A DNA stretch of 64,000 nt from Solibacillus daqui (GCF_028747805.1 NZ_CP114887.1:551501-615500), one strand, 5' to 3'; positions 1-15,449 are shown, counted from the stretch's first letter. Program-made: numbers and translations. Notes: a model not told the origin generated them from the sequence alone.

Positions 1-1
1 T

Positions 2-1801
2 TTATTAGAAAAACAATACTATATGTTAATAATGGTAGAGGTCGAACCCAACGCATCAGTATTACTTACACACACCACGAATGATATTATCATTCAAGAA
101 ACAAGTTTCGAAAATAAGATTCAAAAAATTTGTACAGAATTAGAGCCCTTGTATCGTGTGATGATTACATTTACATATACAAAAGAACATTCAATCTTAC
201 TTATTCCATCAAATAGTTTTAAGGGAGTTGAAGTTCCGCCCATTTCAAGCGAAGAGCAGCATTACCACAGTCAAATGCGAGGTAAAGCATTAGTGCAGTT
301 AGCATTGCATCAGTCAACAAAACAATATGCAGAACAAAATGGCTATAGTAATAGCTTTGTTGTACCAGTCAGTACAATAGAAAATGAAGCAATCGGCTAT
401 TTTGTCATCTATCATAATGACCGAGAAATATTTGATAAAGAAGATGATTTGTTTCAGGAGAGGCTAATACAAGTTGTACAACTGCTCAATAAAATTTCGA
501 TGTATGAACAGCGAATTCAAATACTACAAACGATTGATAGTACAACAAATTTGCCTAGCTATAATCAATTTATTAAACAACTCAATCTACATAAACAACA
601 GCAAAAAGTAGGGGTCATCAAAATTATCGAGCCAGGTGAGTTTTCAAAAGTAGTGGAACTGTATGGCCGACCTGCTGGAGATGAGTTACTAAAACAATTA
701 GGAAAACATTTAAAACAAGCTTCAATTAGTAAAGATAGTGAAATTGCACGTTTCACAAGCTCTTCACTCATCATGTATACACCGGTCGATTTTCAAACAC
801 TCTTCAATCGCCAATCAGTAATAAGTGGGGATGAAATGGAGTCATTTACGATATTTAATCAACAAATACATATCACACTAAAAGTTGGGATTGCGCCATT
901 AGATGACTACACATCAACGCATGATTCGGTTCGCTTTGCGGAATATGCATTGACGAAGGCACGTCAAATTCATGGCGCACATACGGAATTTTATACCGCA
1001 CGCCATGATGATATTCTGGGGCGTGAAATACAACTGAGTAATCATTTAAAAAATGCGATTCGAAATAAGGAAATTACCGCATATTTTCAGCCGAAATATG
1101 CAGTTCATAATGAAAAAATCGCCAGCATGGAGGCATTAGCGCGTTGGTTTTCGCCTTCCCTTGGATTTATTTCGCCGGTAGAGTTTATTGCAATTGCCGA
1201 AAATACAGGACTGATTAGAGATTTAGAGTTGCAAATTATTGAAAAGGTGCTCGCATGGCAGCAACAACGTCAATATGATGGTAAGCGGATTGTGCCAATT
1301 GCTGTTAATATTTCGCCAGATCATTTCTATCATCCTCAGTTCATTCCAAAGTTAAAACATTTGCTTAATCACTATTATGCTGACCCAAAATATTTAATTG
1401 TAGAAGTGACAGAAAATATGGGGCTGTTTGATTTTGAACGAGCCAACAAAATTATAAATAAATTACAGACAATTGGGATTGTGACAAGTATAGATGATTT
1501 CGGAATTGGCTATTCATCTCTCAGTTATCTACAAAAATTTTCATTTAACGAATTAAAAATTGATCGTAGTTTTGTTATGAAAATTAAAGAACTGGCAACA
1601 CAAACAATCGTGAAGGCCATTATTGATATCGCACATACACTTAATATGGTCGTTATTGCTGAAGGTGTTGAAACAAAGGAGCAACGTGATATATTAAAAG
1701 CTATTCGTTGTGATGAAATTCAAGGGTACTATTATTCAAAACCATTATCGATGGAAGAAGCCTCGAAGTTAATTGATGACGAACGTCAAAAAAGAAAGTG
1801 A
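2..1801 (+). CDS. EAL-domain c-di-GMP phosphodiesterase with degenerate GGDEF (5' end outside window)
   Basis: Predicted cytoplasmic enzyme that hydrolyses cyclic di-GMP. The first ATG is at 23, but the frame is open to base 2, so the true start probably lies outside the window. Counting from 23, residues 30-165 are GAF-like. Residues 175-325 are a GGDEF fold whose signature is lost (RFTSSSLIMY stands where a GGDEF motif would be), so cyclase activity is unlikely. Residues 330-580 are an EAL domain with EALARW, NIS, EVTEN, DDFGIGYSSL, LKIDRSFV, VIAEGVET and QGYYYSKP, meaning the usual metal and substrate residues are present. It is likely an active phosphodiesterase tuned by the N-terminal domains. 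A role in the sessile/motile switch is inference. Confidence 0.88.
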   Translation, partial: LLEKQYYMLIMVEVEPNASVLLTHTTNDIIIQETSFENKIQKICTELEPLYRVMITFTYTKEHSILLIPSNSFKGVEVPPISSEEQHYHSQMRGKALVQLALHQSTKQYAEQNGYSNSFVVPVSTIENEAIGYFVIYHNDREIFDKEDDLFQERLIQVVQLLNKISMYEQRIQILQTIDSTTNLPSYNQFIKQLNLHKQQQKVGVIKIIEPGEFSKVVELYGRPAGDELLKQLGKHLKQASISKDSEIARFTSSSLIMYTPVDFQTLFNRQSVISGDEMESFTIFNQQIHITLKVGIAPLDDYTSTHDSVRFAEYALTKARQIHGAHTEFYTARHDDILGREIQLSNHLKNAIRNKEITAYFQPKYAVHNEKIASMEALARWFSPSLGFISPVEFIAIAENTGLIRDLELQIIEKVLAWQQQRQYDGKRIVPIAVNISPDHFYHPQFIPKLKHLLNHYYADPKYLIVEVTENMGLFDFERANKIINKLQTIGIVTSIDDFGIGYSSLSYLQKFSFNELKIDRSFVMKIKELATQTIVKAIIDIAHTLNMVVIAEGVETKEQRDILKAIRCDEIQGYYYSKPLSMEEASKLIDDERQKRK

Positions 1802-1841
1802 ATTTGATAATCTTTGTGAACGTATAAAAAACATCCGGTGA

Positions 1842-2537
<696 letters not shown>

Positions 2538-2545
2538 TATACAAC

Positions 2546-2577
2546 AACGCCCGTGAAGTCGTTTACGGGCGTTTTTT
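2546..2577 (+). terminator. intrinsic terminator of upp
   Basis: Arms AACGCCCGT and ACGGGCGTT enclose a short loop, followed by a run of T. It starts nine bases after the upp stop and separates upp from mnaA. Confidence 0.9.
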
Positions 2578-2622
2578 ATAGAAGAAGCCAATATTATTTA
2601 AATTAATAAAAGGAGCTCTATC

Positions 2623-3738
2623 ATGACTAACAAATATAAAGTAATGACAATTTTTGGTACGCGCCCTGAGGCAATTAAAATGGCGCCGCTTGTATTAGAA
2701 CTTCAAAAACATCCAGAACAAATCGAATCAATCGTTACCGTTACTGCACAGCACCGTCAAATGCTTGACCAAGTGCTTGAAACATTCAAAATTACCCCAG
2801 ACTATGACTTAAATATTATGAAAGATCGCCAAACGTTAGTGGACGTGGCTACAAACGCATTAATTGGCTTAGATCGTGTTATGAAAGAGGCAAAACCGGA
2901 TATAGTACTTGTACATGGTGATACCGCAACAACCTTTATAGGAAGCTTAGCGGCATTCTATAACCAAATTGCAATTGGTCACGTAGAAGCAGGTTTACGT
3001 ACGGGTCAAAAATACTCTCCATATCCAGAAGAAATGAACCGTCAATTAACAGGAGTTATGGCAGATCTACACTTCTCGCCAACTGAGCAATCACGCGAAA
3101 ACTTATTAAAAGAAAATAAGCCTGCTGAAGCAATTTTTGTAACAGGTAATACGGCAATTGATGCATTAAAAACGACAGTAAGCGAAAACTATACACACCC
3201 AGTGCTAGAAAAAATGGGTACGGATCGCATGATTCTATTAACTGCGCACCGTCGTGAAAACTTAGGGGAGCCAATGCGCAATATGTTCCGTGCAATCATG
3301 CGCTTACTAGCTGAACATGAGGATGTACAAATAGTGTATCCAGTGCACATGAACCCAGCTGTGCGTGAAGTAGCAAACGAAATTTTAGGGGACAATCCAC
3401 GTGTACATTTAATCGAGCCGTTAGAAGTGTTTGACTTCCATAATTTCGCGGCACGTTCATTTATGATTTTAACGGATTCGGGTGGGGTACAAGAAGAAGC
3501 GCCATCTCTAGGTAAGCCGGTACTTGTATTACGCGACACAACAGAGCGCCCAGAAGGTATTGCAGCAGGTACATTAAAGCTTGCAGGGACTGATGAAGAA
3601 GTGATATACACAATGGCAAAGGAATTACTAACGAATCAAGCGGCCTATGACAAAATGGCACATGCCTCAAATCCGTATGGTGATGGATTTGCTTCTCAAC
3701 GAATTGTAGAAACACTAATTAAACACGCTAAGTTATAG
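2623..3738 (+). CDS. mnaA: UDP-N-acetylglucosamine 2-epimerase (non-hydrolysing)
   Basis: Interconverts UDP-GlcNAc and UDP-ManNAc, the precursor for teichoic acid linkage units and ManNAc-containing wall polymers; cytosolic. At 371 residues it matches the WecB/MnaA family. Visible motifs are GTRPEAIKMAP at the N-terminus, HGDTATT, EAGLRTG, TAHRRENLG and TDSGGVQEEAP. The start ATG 2623 follows AAAGGAGC. The WecG/TagA-type transferase at 32508 uses UDP-ManNAc in related pathways, so this gene may feed the S-layer anchor polymer made by the csaB operon (inference). Confidence 0.96.
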   Translation: MTNKYKVMTIFGTRPEAIKMAPLVLELQKHPEQIESIVTVTAQHRQMLDQVLETFKITPDYDLNIMKDRQTLVDVATNALIGLDRVMKEAKPDIVLVHGDTATTFIGSLAAFYNQIAIGHVEAGLRTGQKYSPYPEEMNRQLTGVMADLHFSPTEQSRENLLKENKPAEAIFVTGNTAIDALKTTVSENYTHPVLEKMGTDRMILLTAHRRENLGEPMRNMFRAIMRLLAEHEDVQIVYPVHMNPAVREVANEILGDNPRVHLIEPLEVFDFHNFAARSFMILTDSGGVQEEAPSLGKPVLVLRDTTERPEGIAAGTLKLAGTDEEVIYTMAKELLTNQAAYDKMAHASNPYGDGFASQRIVETLIKHAKL

Positions 3739-4499
3739 AATGAACAATCTTTTAGGCGGATGTCACAGATTTTTAGAGGAGCTTTTTCGAGTAAGCTCAA
3801 AAAAATCTGGACGCAATTACGCCGAGGTGTATTCCAAAGGTTTAACAACTTTTACATGAGCGTAGAAGTTGTTAAACTTCACTCAAAAATAATAGGGTTT
3901 GATGAGTAAGCGTTTTTTTTATGAGGAATTATATAATAAACAAAAAAATAGTTTTGTCAATAGTAAAAATCAATTTAAATACAAGAAAAAAAACTTTTTT
4001 TACGTAGAAATAAATGGAAAACAGAAAGAAAGCGTGAAATAGCGAATTTTGTTGTTAGTGAAGAAATGCAGATTGAGATTATGCATAACTTTACACAAAT
4101 TTGTCAACAATTTGACAAGGACTACAACTGTGTGAAGTTTTTCACCAATAGCAATTGACATCAAAAACCCCCTATTGTATGCTTACAAAGGGTAAGAATG
4201 ATAAGAGTTTCCTCTAGTCTCAAGACGTTGAAACACTTGTTATATCAAGTTTCTACTAGATTGACATTTGAAACTAAACTTGTCAATTTGCAACGTTTTA
4301 TGCGTCTGGATTAAACGTCCACAAGATTACGAGTCATTTAGAAGTATGGAATGAATAGTGACGTTGGATAATGCTTCCATAGTTAAAATTATTTAGTACT
4401 TGTAACGGCCTCTGATTTTGTAGTGCATTCACTACAATTTAAATTCACTTAATGGTCGAAGAACGCTTTCTTTACTCGAAAAATGTTTCAGGAGATTAA
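3739..4499 (+). promoter_or_regulatory. 761-base mnaA-atpI intergenic region with structured repeat and atp leader
   Basis: No gene is seen here. Bases 3752-3830 form a nested hairpin (arms around CAGATTTTT/AAAAAATCTG and GAGCTT/AAGCTC) that ends in a 19-base sequence (3807-3825). That sequence recurs inverted, with one mismatch, at 17075-17093. A further hairpin lies at 3841-3876 (TTTAACAACTT/AAGTTGTTAAA) and may act in termination of mnaA. The right half is the likely untranslated leader of the atp operon, with short inverted repeats around 4212-4300. Confidence 0.5.
4155..4183 (+). promoter_or_regulatory. candidate sigma-A promoter of the atp operon
   Basis: A perfect -35, TTGACA (4155-4160), is followed after 17 bp by TATGCT (4178-4183). 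If used, transcription would start near 4190, about 310 bases before atpI, giving an unusually long leader. Confidence 0.5.
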
Positions 4500-4877
4500 T
4501 TGCCAATGCTAAATTTGCATCACATGTTCGCAATGCAGAAAAAGGCGTTCTTTTTTTTGCTTGCTATTTGTGCGTTAGGCTGGGGATTTTCGCCATATGA
4601 TTCGATATTTGCTGGTATAGCCCTAGGTGCTTTCTTTGGTACGTATAACTTTTGGATATTAGTTCGACGTATGGAAAAATTTGACCGTTCCATGAGTGAA
4701 GGGACAAAAGCACCATCTATAGGCATGGCATATCGCTTTTTTTCAGGTGTTGCCGCAGTCGCAATCGCAATATCGTTGCCACAATATTTCCACTTAATAA
4801 GCACGGTCATTGGGCTCATGATTCCGTACATCTTTTTAGTAATAGAAAGAATTGTACACCAGAATAAAAGCCATTAA
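4500..4877 (+). CDS. atpI: ATP synthase protein I (Fo assembly factor)
   Basis: Small membrane protein of the AtpI family, the first gene of the ATP synthase operon. AtpI proteins assist c-ring assembly and may support Mg2+ handling. About 123-125 residues with four hydrophobic segments (near 18-33, 36-52, 79-95 and 99-116), as expected. The start is TTG 4500 (5 bases after GGAG) or ATG 4506 (11 bases after it); the TTG has the better spacing. The sequence is poorly conserved in this family, so the call leans on topology and operon position. Confidence 0.87.
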   Translation: MPMLNLHHMFAMQKKAFFFLLAICALGWGFSPYDSIFAGIALGAFFGTYNFWILVRRMEKFDRSMSEGTKAPSIGMAYRFFSGVAAVAIAISLPQYFHLISTVIGLMIPYIFLVIERIVHQNKSH

Positions 4878-5633
<756 letters not shown>

Positions 5634-5658
5634 TTATAAATTTTCACATTCAACATAA

Positions 5659-5934
<276 letters not shown>

Positions 5935-6100
5935 TCTTTATAAAAGATTATTTCCAGTGGCGAAGAAGACTTTTCGAAGGCCCTTCGCCATTACTTTTGT
6001 ATAAATAAGGTATACCCTTATTTATCATCCTTTAACATGAAAGTAAAAGTTTTACAAAATATAGATTTCTATTTAAGCTCTTGAAGGGAGTGAAACAATC

Positions 6101-6622
6101 GTGTTTTTAGACTATCTTGTACTAGGTGCAGGCGCTACTAAAATCAACTTAGGTGATATCATCGCGACTTTAGTTATCTTCTTAGGTTTAATGGCCCTTC
6201 TTAAAAAGTTCGCTTGGGGTCCTTTAATGGGTATCATGCGCGAGCGTGAAGAATTAGTGGCAAGTGGCATTGATGCTGCTGAAAAAGCTAAGAAAGAAAC
6301 GCAAGCACTATTAGAAGAACAAAAGAGCCTTCTTAAAGAAGCTCGCACAGAAGCGCAATCTATCGTAGAAGGCGCTAAAAAGCAAGGCGAAGCAACTCGC
6401 GAGGAAATCGTGTCAGCTGCACGCGCTGAAGCTAACCGTCTAAAAGAATCTGCAGTTCGTGATATCGAAGCAGAGAAAGAAAAAGCAATCGCTGCGGTAC
6501 GCGAAGAAGTGGTTTCATTATCAGTTCTTGCTGCATCTAAAGTTCTTGGAAAAGAAATTTCTGAAGCAGACAACAGCGCATTAATTAAAGAAACGATTGC
6601 GAAGGCAGGCGAAGCGAAATGA
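6101..6622 (+). CDS. atpF: ATP synthase Fo subunit b
   Basis: Peripheral stalk subunit: one N-terminal membrane helix (about residues 18-36) followed by a long charged coiled coil rich in Ala, Glu and Lys, 173 residues. GTG start at 6101 after GAAGGGAG. Its stop overlaps the start of atpH by four bases, which fits translational coupling. The long reading frame antisense to it arises from the skewed codon use of the coiled coil and is not a gene. Confidence 0.96.
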   Translation: MFLDYLVLGAGATKINLGDIIATLVIFLGLMALLKKFAWGPLMGIMREREELVASGIDAAEKAKKETQALLEEQKSLLKEARTEAQSIVEGAKKQGEATREEIVSAARAEANRLKESAVRDIEAEKEKAIAAVREEVVSLSVLAASKVLGKEISEADNSALIKETIAKAGEAK

Positions 6623-7155
6623 GTCAATCGACTGTAGCAAATCGCTATGCTCAAGCAATATTTGAATTAGCGTCTCAGCAAAACTTACTTTCAGAAGTGG
6701 GTGCAGATTTAAAAGAGATCAAAGAAGTATTAGCTTCAAACGATGAGTTTATGGCATTACTTACTGCTCCAAAAATCTCAGCTGACCGCAAAAAAGAGCT
6801 TATCGCCCAAATCTTAACTGGTGCTCAGCCAATCGTTGTAAACATGGTTCAATTTTTAATTGAAAAGAAACGTTTAAACGAATTATCAGCTGTAGCTGAA
6901 CAGTTTCAAGCATTAGCAGCAGCTGCTCAAGGCGCTGCAGATGCAAAAGTATTCTCTACTCGTGAATTAACTGAACAAGAGCGTGCAGAAATTTCTGCTG
7001 CTTTCGGTAAATTAGTAGGTAAAGAAACACTTAATATTACAAACATTATCGATGCGTCACTAATCGGTGGCGTACGCGTTCAAATTGGCAACTATATTTT
7101 CGACAGCACTGTAGCATCTAAGCTAGAGGACTTAAAAAAAGTATTAGTTGGTTAA
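6619..7155 (+). CDS. atpH: ATP synthase F1 subunit delta
   Basis: OSCP-type subunit that joins the peripheral stalk to the F1 head. 178 residues, usual for the family. The N-terminal helical domain ([12 protein letters not shown]) and the C-terminal signature around [20 protein letters not shown] are recognisable. Start ATG 6619 overlaps the atpF stop. Confidence 0.96.
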   Translation: MSQSTVANRYAQAIFELASQQNLLSEVGADLKEIKEVLASNDEFMALLTAPKISADRKKELIAQILTGAQPIVVNMVQFLIEKKRLNELSAVAEQFQALAAAAQGAADAKVFSTRELTEQERAEISAAFGKLVGKETLNITNIIDASLIGGVRVQIGNYIFDSTVASKLEDLKKVLVG

Positions 7156-7178
7156 ATCTTAAGAAATGTGAGAGGTGA

Positions 7179-8693
<1,515 letters not shown>

Positions 8694-8705
8694 GAATTGA
8701 ACAGA

Positions 8706-8739
8706 TTTTTTACGTGTGTATTCGTATGCACGTAAAAAA
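8706..8739 (+). repeat. perfect hairpin between atpA and atpG
   Basis: Arms 8706-8720 and 8725-8739 pair over 15 bp (13 Watson-Crick plus two G-T) around the loop TTCG. The outer pairs are T-A. It lies in a 99-base gap inside the operon and may act as an RNA processing or stability element. There is no T-run beyond the arm itself, so strong termination is unlikely. Confidence 0.65.
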
Positions 8740-8768
8740 CTGAACAGCTCTTTTTAAGAACTTGATAA

Positions 8769-11115
<2,347 letters not shown>

Positions 11116-11123
11116 TTAGCTGA

Positions 11124-11546
<423 letters not shown>

Positions 11547-11556
11547 TTTTGATACA

Positions 11557-11586
11557 AAGTGGGCAGAGCAATCTGCCCGCTTTTTT
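11557..11586 (+). terminator. intrinsic terminator of the atp operon
   Basis: Arms GTGGGCAGA and TCTGCCCGC (one G-T pair) with a short loop, then TTTTTT. It begins about 10 bases after the atpC stop. Confidence 0.92.
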
Positions 11587-11688
11587 AAATATATCCTTGA
11601 CGTTTGAAAACTCTAAGGATTTATAATCTTCAATTAGTAATTTTCCTTGATTTAAAGGCTTAATGAATAGAAGGAGTGAAAGTGTGAA

Positions 11689-11931
11689 ATGGATTTAATC
11701 GTGCAAACTGGTCAACAAGCACTAATGAATATTATTGCAAATATTATTTTTATTGGTATGGCTTTGTATGCTTTACAAGGACTTCGTATTGAGCAGCTGT
11801 TTAAAAAAGGGAAAACATTTCAAATTCAACTATTTTATATATTTATGAGTATTGTTATAGGATCAACTGTGGCAGATTTCTTTTTAAATTTTTTGAGTTG
11901 GTCTAAATCCATTCCCTATATTTACCAATAA
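11689..11931 (+). CDS. DUF1146 family membrane protein (YwzB-like)
   Basis: 80-residue protein with two predicted membrane helices (about 12-30 and 46-70) and the typical GLRIEQLFKKGK linker. It resembles the DUF1146/YwzB family, whose gene sits between atpC and murA in Bacillus, as here. Function is not established. Start ATG 11689; AAGGAGTG lies about 13 bases upstream, slightly far. Confidence 0.8.
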   Translation: MDLIVQTGQQALMNIIANIIFIGMALYALQGLRIEQLFKKGKTFQIQLFYIFMSIVIGSTVADFFLNFLSWSKSIPYIYQ

Positions 11932-12391
11932 AACAGGAAATTTAATGTGTCATTTTATTTCTTGTAGGGGGCAATAATCACTTGTTTTTCACTACAAGGA
12001 ATAAAAATTTCCTAGGAAATACAGTACGTTTATAAGATTATGACGTGCAGGTAGTTATTTAGGTATGGTACTTCTTTCATAAGTGGTTAGGAATGCATAA
12101 TTTTTTTTGCGAGGAAAACCCAAAAAAAAAAGACCTCATATCGCGTTATTCTGCGTGTGATTTGTATTTCTAATGAATATTTGTCTATTCACATTAAATA
12201 CTTGTACTGCGTATTATATATTTATAGCTATTTTGATAAAATTAGCTTAAAATAGTGATTTGGGTGCTTGAATGTGCACCATTATTTATGTAGTATGTTT
12301 TAGTGTGTAAAATAACAGTCAAATGAAAAATTAATTGAACTTATCCATTCATTTATTAATTATATGAGAATCGAATTCGGAGGGACGAATT
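11932..12391 (+). other. 460-base intergenic region before murA
   Basis: No gene is seen. It is AT-rich with a perfect 14-base palindrome at 12007-12020 (ATTTCCTAGGAAAT) and a nearby inverted repeat CTTGTAG/CTACAAG (about 11963-11998). A run of ten A at 12123-12132 is present. No confident promoter was picked for murA. Confidence 0.4.
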
Positions 12392-13690
12392 GTGGAAAGA
12401 ATTATTGTTACTGGGGGTAAAACGCTAAAAGGTAACGTACGTGTCGAAGGTGCGAAAAATGCTGTATTACCGATTTTAGCTGCGTCTCTATTAGCTTCTA
12501 AAGATAAAAATATTATAAAAGATGTACCAAACTTAGCAGATGTAAGTACAATTAGCGAAGTATTGAAAAGCTTAAATGCAAAAGTAGAATATAAAGTAGA
12601 ACAAAATGAAATGATCATTGATACGTCGATGAAGCTTTCTAGTGAAGCACAATTCGAGTATGTTAGCAAAATGCGTGCCTCAATTTTAGTAATGGGGTCA
12701 TTATTAGCACGTAATGGCTACGCACGTGTAGCTTTGCCTGGTGGATGTGCAATTGGTTCACGTCCAATAGAACTTCATTTAAAAGGCTTCGAAGCAATGG
12801 GTGCTAAAATATCATTTGGTCATGGTTATGTAGAAGCAAAAGTAATAGAAGAATTAAAAGGCGCAGAGATTTATTTAGACTTCCCAAGTGTTGGGGCGAC
12901 TGAGAATATTATGACAGCAGCAGCATTAGCAAAAGGCATAACAGTCATTGAAAATGCAGCTAAAGAGCCTGAAATTGTTGATTTAGCAAACTTCATTAAT
13001 TCAATGGGCGGTCGTGTCATCGGTGCAGGTACTGATACGATACGTATTGAAGGTGTGAAAGAATTAAAAGGTTGCGAGCATTATATTATTCCAGACCGTA
13101 TCGAAGCAGGGACGTTTATGGTGGCTGCAGCAATTACTCGTGGTGATGTATTTATCGAAAACGCTGTACCAGAGCATATGACGGCATTGATTGCGAAAAT
13201 GCGCGAAATGGGTGTTGAAGTAATCGAAGAAGATGAAGGTCTACGCGTACGTGCAAATGATCCGTTAAAAGCAGTGGATATTAAAACTATGCCACACCCA
13301 GGCTTCCCAACAGATATGCAATCACAAATGATGGCATTAATGTTAACGGCTAAAGGCACAAGTATCATCACTGAAACTGTATTTGAAAATCGTTTCATGC
13401 ACGTAGAAGAATTCCGCCGTATGAACGCGGACGCTAAGATTGAAGGCCGTTCTGTGTTTATTGAAGGTGATAAAAACTTACAAGGTGCAGAAGTTTCAGC
13501 AACAGATTTACGCGCAGCAGCAGCACTAATTTTAACAGGATTAGTTTCTGAAGGTGTAACACGCGTTACAAAATTACATCACTTAGACCGTGGCTATGTG
13601 GACTTCCACAAGAAATTAGCTGCTCTAGGTGCAAATATTGAGCGCGTAGATATAGAAGAAGTTGTAGTAGAAACAGTGGTAACAGTATAA
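12392..13690 (+). CDS. murA: UDP-N-acetylglucosamine 1-carboxyvinyltransferase
   Basis: First committed step of peptidoglycan synthesis: transfers enolpyruvate from PEP to UDP-GlcNAc in the cytosol. 432 residues, full length. The active-site cysteine is C119 in [11 protein letters not shown], the residue targeted by fosfomycin in the family. [10 protein letters not shown] near the N-terminus and DRIEAGTFM are further signatures. GTG start at 12392 after GGAGGG. Position after atpC/DUF1146 and before spoIID suggests the ortholog of B. subtilis murAA. Confidence 0.96.
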   Translation: MERIIVTGGKTLKGNVRVEGAKNAVLPILAASLLASKDKNIIKDVPNLADVSTISEVLKSLNAKVEYKVEQNEMIIDTSMKLSSEAQFEYVSKMRASILVMGSLLARNGYARVALPGGCAIGSRPIELHLKGFEAMGAKISFGHGYVEAKVIEELKGAEIYLDFPSVGATENIMTAAALAKGITVIENAAKEPEIVDLANFINSMGGRVIGAGTDTIRIEGVKELKGCEHYIIPDRIEAGTFMVAAAITRGDVFIENAVPEHMTALIAKMREMGVEVIEEDEGLRVRANDPLKAVDIKTMPHPGFPTDMQSQMMALMLTAKGTSIITETVFENRFMHVEEFRRMNADAKIEGRSVFIEGDKNLQGAEVSATDLRAAAALILTGLVSEGVTRVTKLHHLDRGYVDFHKKLAALGANIERVDIEEVVVETVVTV

Positions 13691-13705
13691 CCGTTTAAGT
13701 ATTTT

Positions 13706-13755
13706 TAAGCATCTAGTTGCTCGAATAGAATTTCGAGTAGTTAGGTGCTTTTTAT
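13706..13755 (+). terminator. intrinsic terminator of murA
   Basis: Long stem: AAGCATCTAGTTGCTCGAA pairs with a downstream arm ending GGTGCTT (a few mismatches), followed by TTTTTAT. Confidence 0.85.
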
Positions 13756-13810
13756 ATTGCTTAGATATATGGTAGGAAATATTTTTCCGTAGAATATTTT
13801 GAGTTTTCAG

Positions 13811-13838
13811 GTATATCTACTGGCAAAAAACATACATT
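13811..13838 (+). promoter_or_regulatory. candidate sigma-E promoter of spoIID
   Basis: GTATATC (13811-13817) and CATACATT (13831-13838) are separated by 13 bp, close to the sigma-E pattern (-35 near KMATATT, -10 CATACANT). spoIID is a sigma-E gene in B. subtilis. The predicted transcript would begin at or next to the chosen ATG (13844). Confidence 0.55.
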
Positions 13839-13843
13839 GTCAC

Positions 13844-14749
13844 ATGAAAAAAATCATTCTCACGTTGTTAGTAATTAGCTTATTCCTTATGCCAGTTTTT
13901 ATGCAAAAAGGTGAGACAAAACAATCGGTTTCTACTATAGAAACACCGAAAGATGAATGTCCAATATTTATCAAAATCAATAATACTTCGATCCCGTTAG
14001 AAGAATATTTAGTAGGGGTACTAGCTGGAGAAATGCCAGCGAGCTTTCATGAAGAAGCACTAAAAGCACAAGCAATCGCCTCAAGGACGTATGTATTAAA
14101 GCAAACAAATAATGGACAAACTCCGATTTTAGCAACTACCGCACATCAAGTTTTTCATGATAAAGATTTGCGCGAAGAAAGATGGAAGGCCGCGTTTGCA
14201 CAAAACGAACAAAAGGTGCAACAGGCTGTCGAGCAAACTAAACAACAAGTGCTTACTTATAACGATCAGTTAATTACAGCAATGTTCCATGCTTCTTCCT
14301 TCGAACAAACTGAGTCCGCACAAAATTATAGCAATAGCATAGTTCCCTATTTACAGTCTGTCTCATCACCAGAGCCGCTTGAAGAAACGGAAACTACTTA
14401 CACATACAGTGAATTAAACAAGCTGCTCAAACAAAATTTCACCATTGCACAGTACAAAAATACGAAAGTTAGTTTTAATAGCTCAGGTCGCGTGCAATCT
14501 ATTACAATTGCAAATAAAACGTGGTCAGGGCGTGAAATGCGAGAATTATTAAATTTACGTGCAACCCACTTTACTTGGCAGTCCACTACAAAGGGGGTCA
14601 CACTAACAACTCTTGGATATGGGCATGGTGTCGGCATGAGTCAGGAGGGGGCAAATACGCTGGCACAAGGTGGAACCACAGCACAGGAAATTTTGGCGCA
14701 TTATTATCCGAATACATCATTACAAACTTTTAATAATTGTCAAAAATAA
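13844..14749 (+). CDS. spoIID: stage II sporulation protein D (SpoIID/LytB lytic transglycosylase)
   Basis: Peptidoglycan-degrading enzyme of the SpoIIDMP engulfment machine, anchored in the mother-cell membrane. 301 residues from ATG 13844, with an N-terminal anchor (MKKIILTLLVISLFLMPVF). The SpoIID domain shows PLEEYLVGVLAGEMPASF with the catalytic-type glutamate of GEMPASF, EALKAQAIASRTYVL, and the C-terminal GYGHGVGMSQEGANTLA. A TTG at 13799 would add 15 residues upstream of the anchor and is less likely. No clear ribosome site precedes ATG 13844, and a sigma-E-like -10 ends five bases before it. Confidence 0.93.
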   Translation: MKKIILTLLVISLFLMPVFMQKGETKQSVSTIETPKDECPIFIKINNTSIPLEEYLVGVLAGEMPASFHEEALKAQAIASRTYVLKQTNNGQTPILATTAHQVFHDKDLREERWKAAFAQNEQKVQQAVEQTKQQVLTYNDQLITAMFHASSFEQTESAQNYSNSIVPYLQSVSSPEPLEETETTYTYSELNKLLKQNFTIAQYKNTKVSFNSSGRVQSITIANKTWSGREMRELLNLRATHFTWQSTTKGVTLTTLGYGHGVGMSQEGANTLAQGGTTAQEILAHYYPNTSLQTFNNCQK

Positions 14750-14798
14750 TGTTTAACTTGAGAACTTCCTGTCCACACTCTCTCTTGAGGTGATGAAT

Positions 14799-15449
14799 AT
14801 GGGAGAAGATAAACGAAAGCCTTCTCGGAAACCATTTATGGAGAGACCGTGGTTTTGGCCGGTGATTTATAGTAGCATTGCAGTAATGATTGTTGGTGTT
14901 ATCTTAAGTTACAATGTTCTGTACAACAGTAAGCAAGATGAGGTTGCAATTAAAGGACAGCCAGAAACGAATCAACAATCTATTTTGCCAACTGCATCGA
15001 AGTTAGAAATGTTAAAATATCCGTTTAAAGAGGAATTATTCAATGAAGTAAGCATCGTACAAGAATTTTATGATGTAACTGCTGACGAAGCGACTCGAGA
15101 AAAAGGATTATTAGTTTTTAATCAAGTATATACGACTTCTACAGGCGTCTCTATTGCCATTAATAGCGAGCCATTTGAAGTTGTAGCAGCAATGAGCGGC
15201 GAGGTCACACAAGTCAAAATGGACGTTTTCACAGGTAATCAAATTACGCTGAAACATCCAAATGGTATGGAAACACGTTACAGCTCAGTCTCTGATATTG
15301 TAGTAAAAGAAGGAGACAAAGTTACACAAGGGGAAGCCATTGCCAAATCGCAAGAAAATGAATGGAACCCACAAGCAGGCGTTCATTTATACTTTGAATT
15401 GTTAGAAGATGGTGTGCTAATCAACCCACGTAAATATTTATCGTTCTAA
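14799..15449 (+). CDS. spoIIQ: stage II sporulation protein Q-like, degenerate M23/LytM domain
   Basis: Forespore membrane protein that pairs with SpoIIIAH across the intermembrane space. One membrane helix (about 20-42) is followed by a LytM fold (about 105-216). The start ATG 14799 lies eight bases after GAGG; GTG 14790 and ATG 14793 are in frame within the ribosome site. The M23 zinc ligands are mostly gone: the HxxxD site reads STGVS and the HxH site reads HLY, so it should be a binding rather than a cutting domain. B. subtilis SpoIIQ lacks only the first histidine. The neighbours spoIID and spoIIID support the call. Confidence 0.87.
   Translation: MGEDKRKPSRKPFMERPWFWPVIYSSIAVMIVGVILSYNVLYNSKQDEVAIKGQPETNQQSILPTASKLEMLKYPFKEELFNEVSIVQEFYDVTADEATREKGLLVFNQVYTTSTGVSIAINSEPFEVVAAMSGEVTQVKMDVFTGNQITLKHPNGMETRYSSVSDIVVKEGDKVTQGEAIAKSQENEWNPQAGVHLYFELLEDGVLINPRKYLSF

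Noticed and set aside
6112..6654. 180-codon minus-strand frame opposite atpF
   Set aside because: Shadow of a coiled-coil gene with strong codon bias; Ser/Ala-rich with no start signals or recognisable domain.
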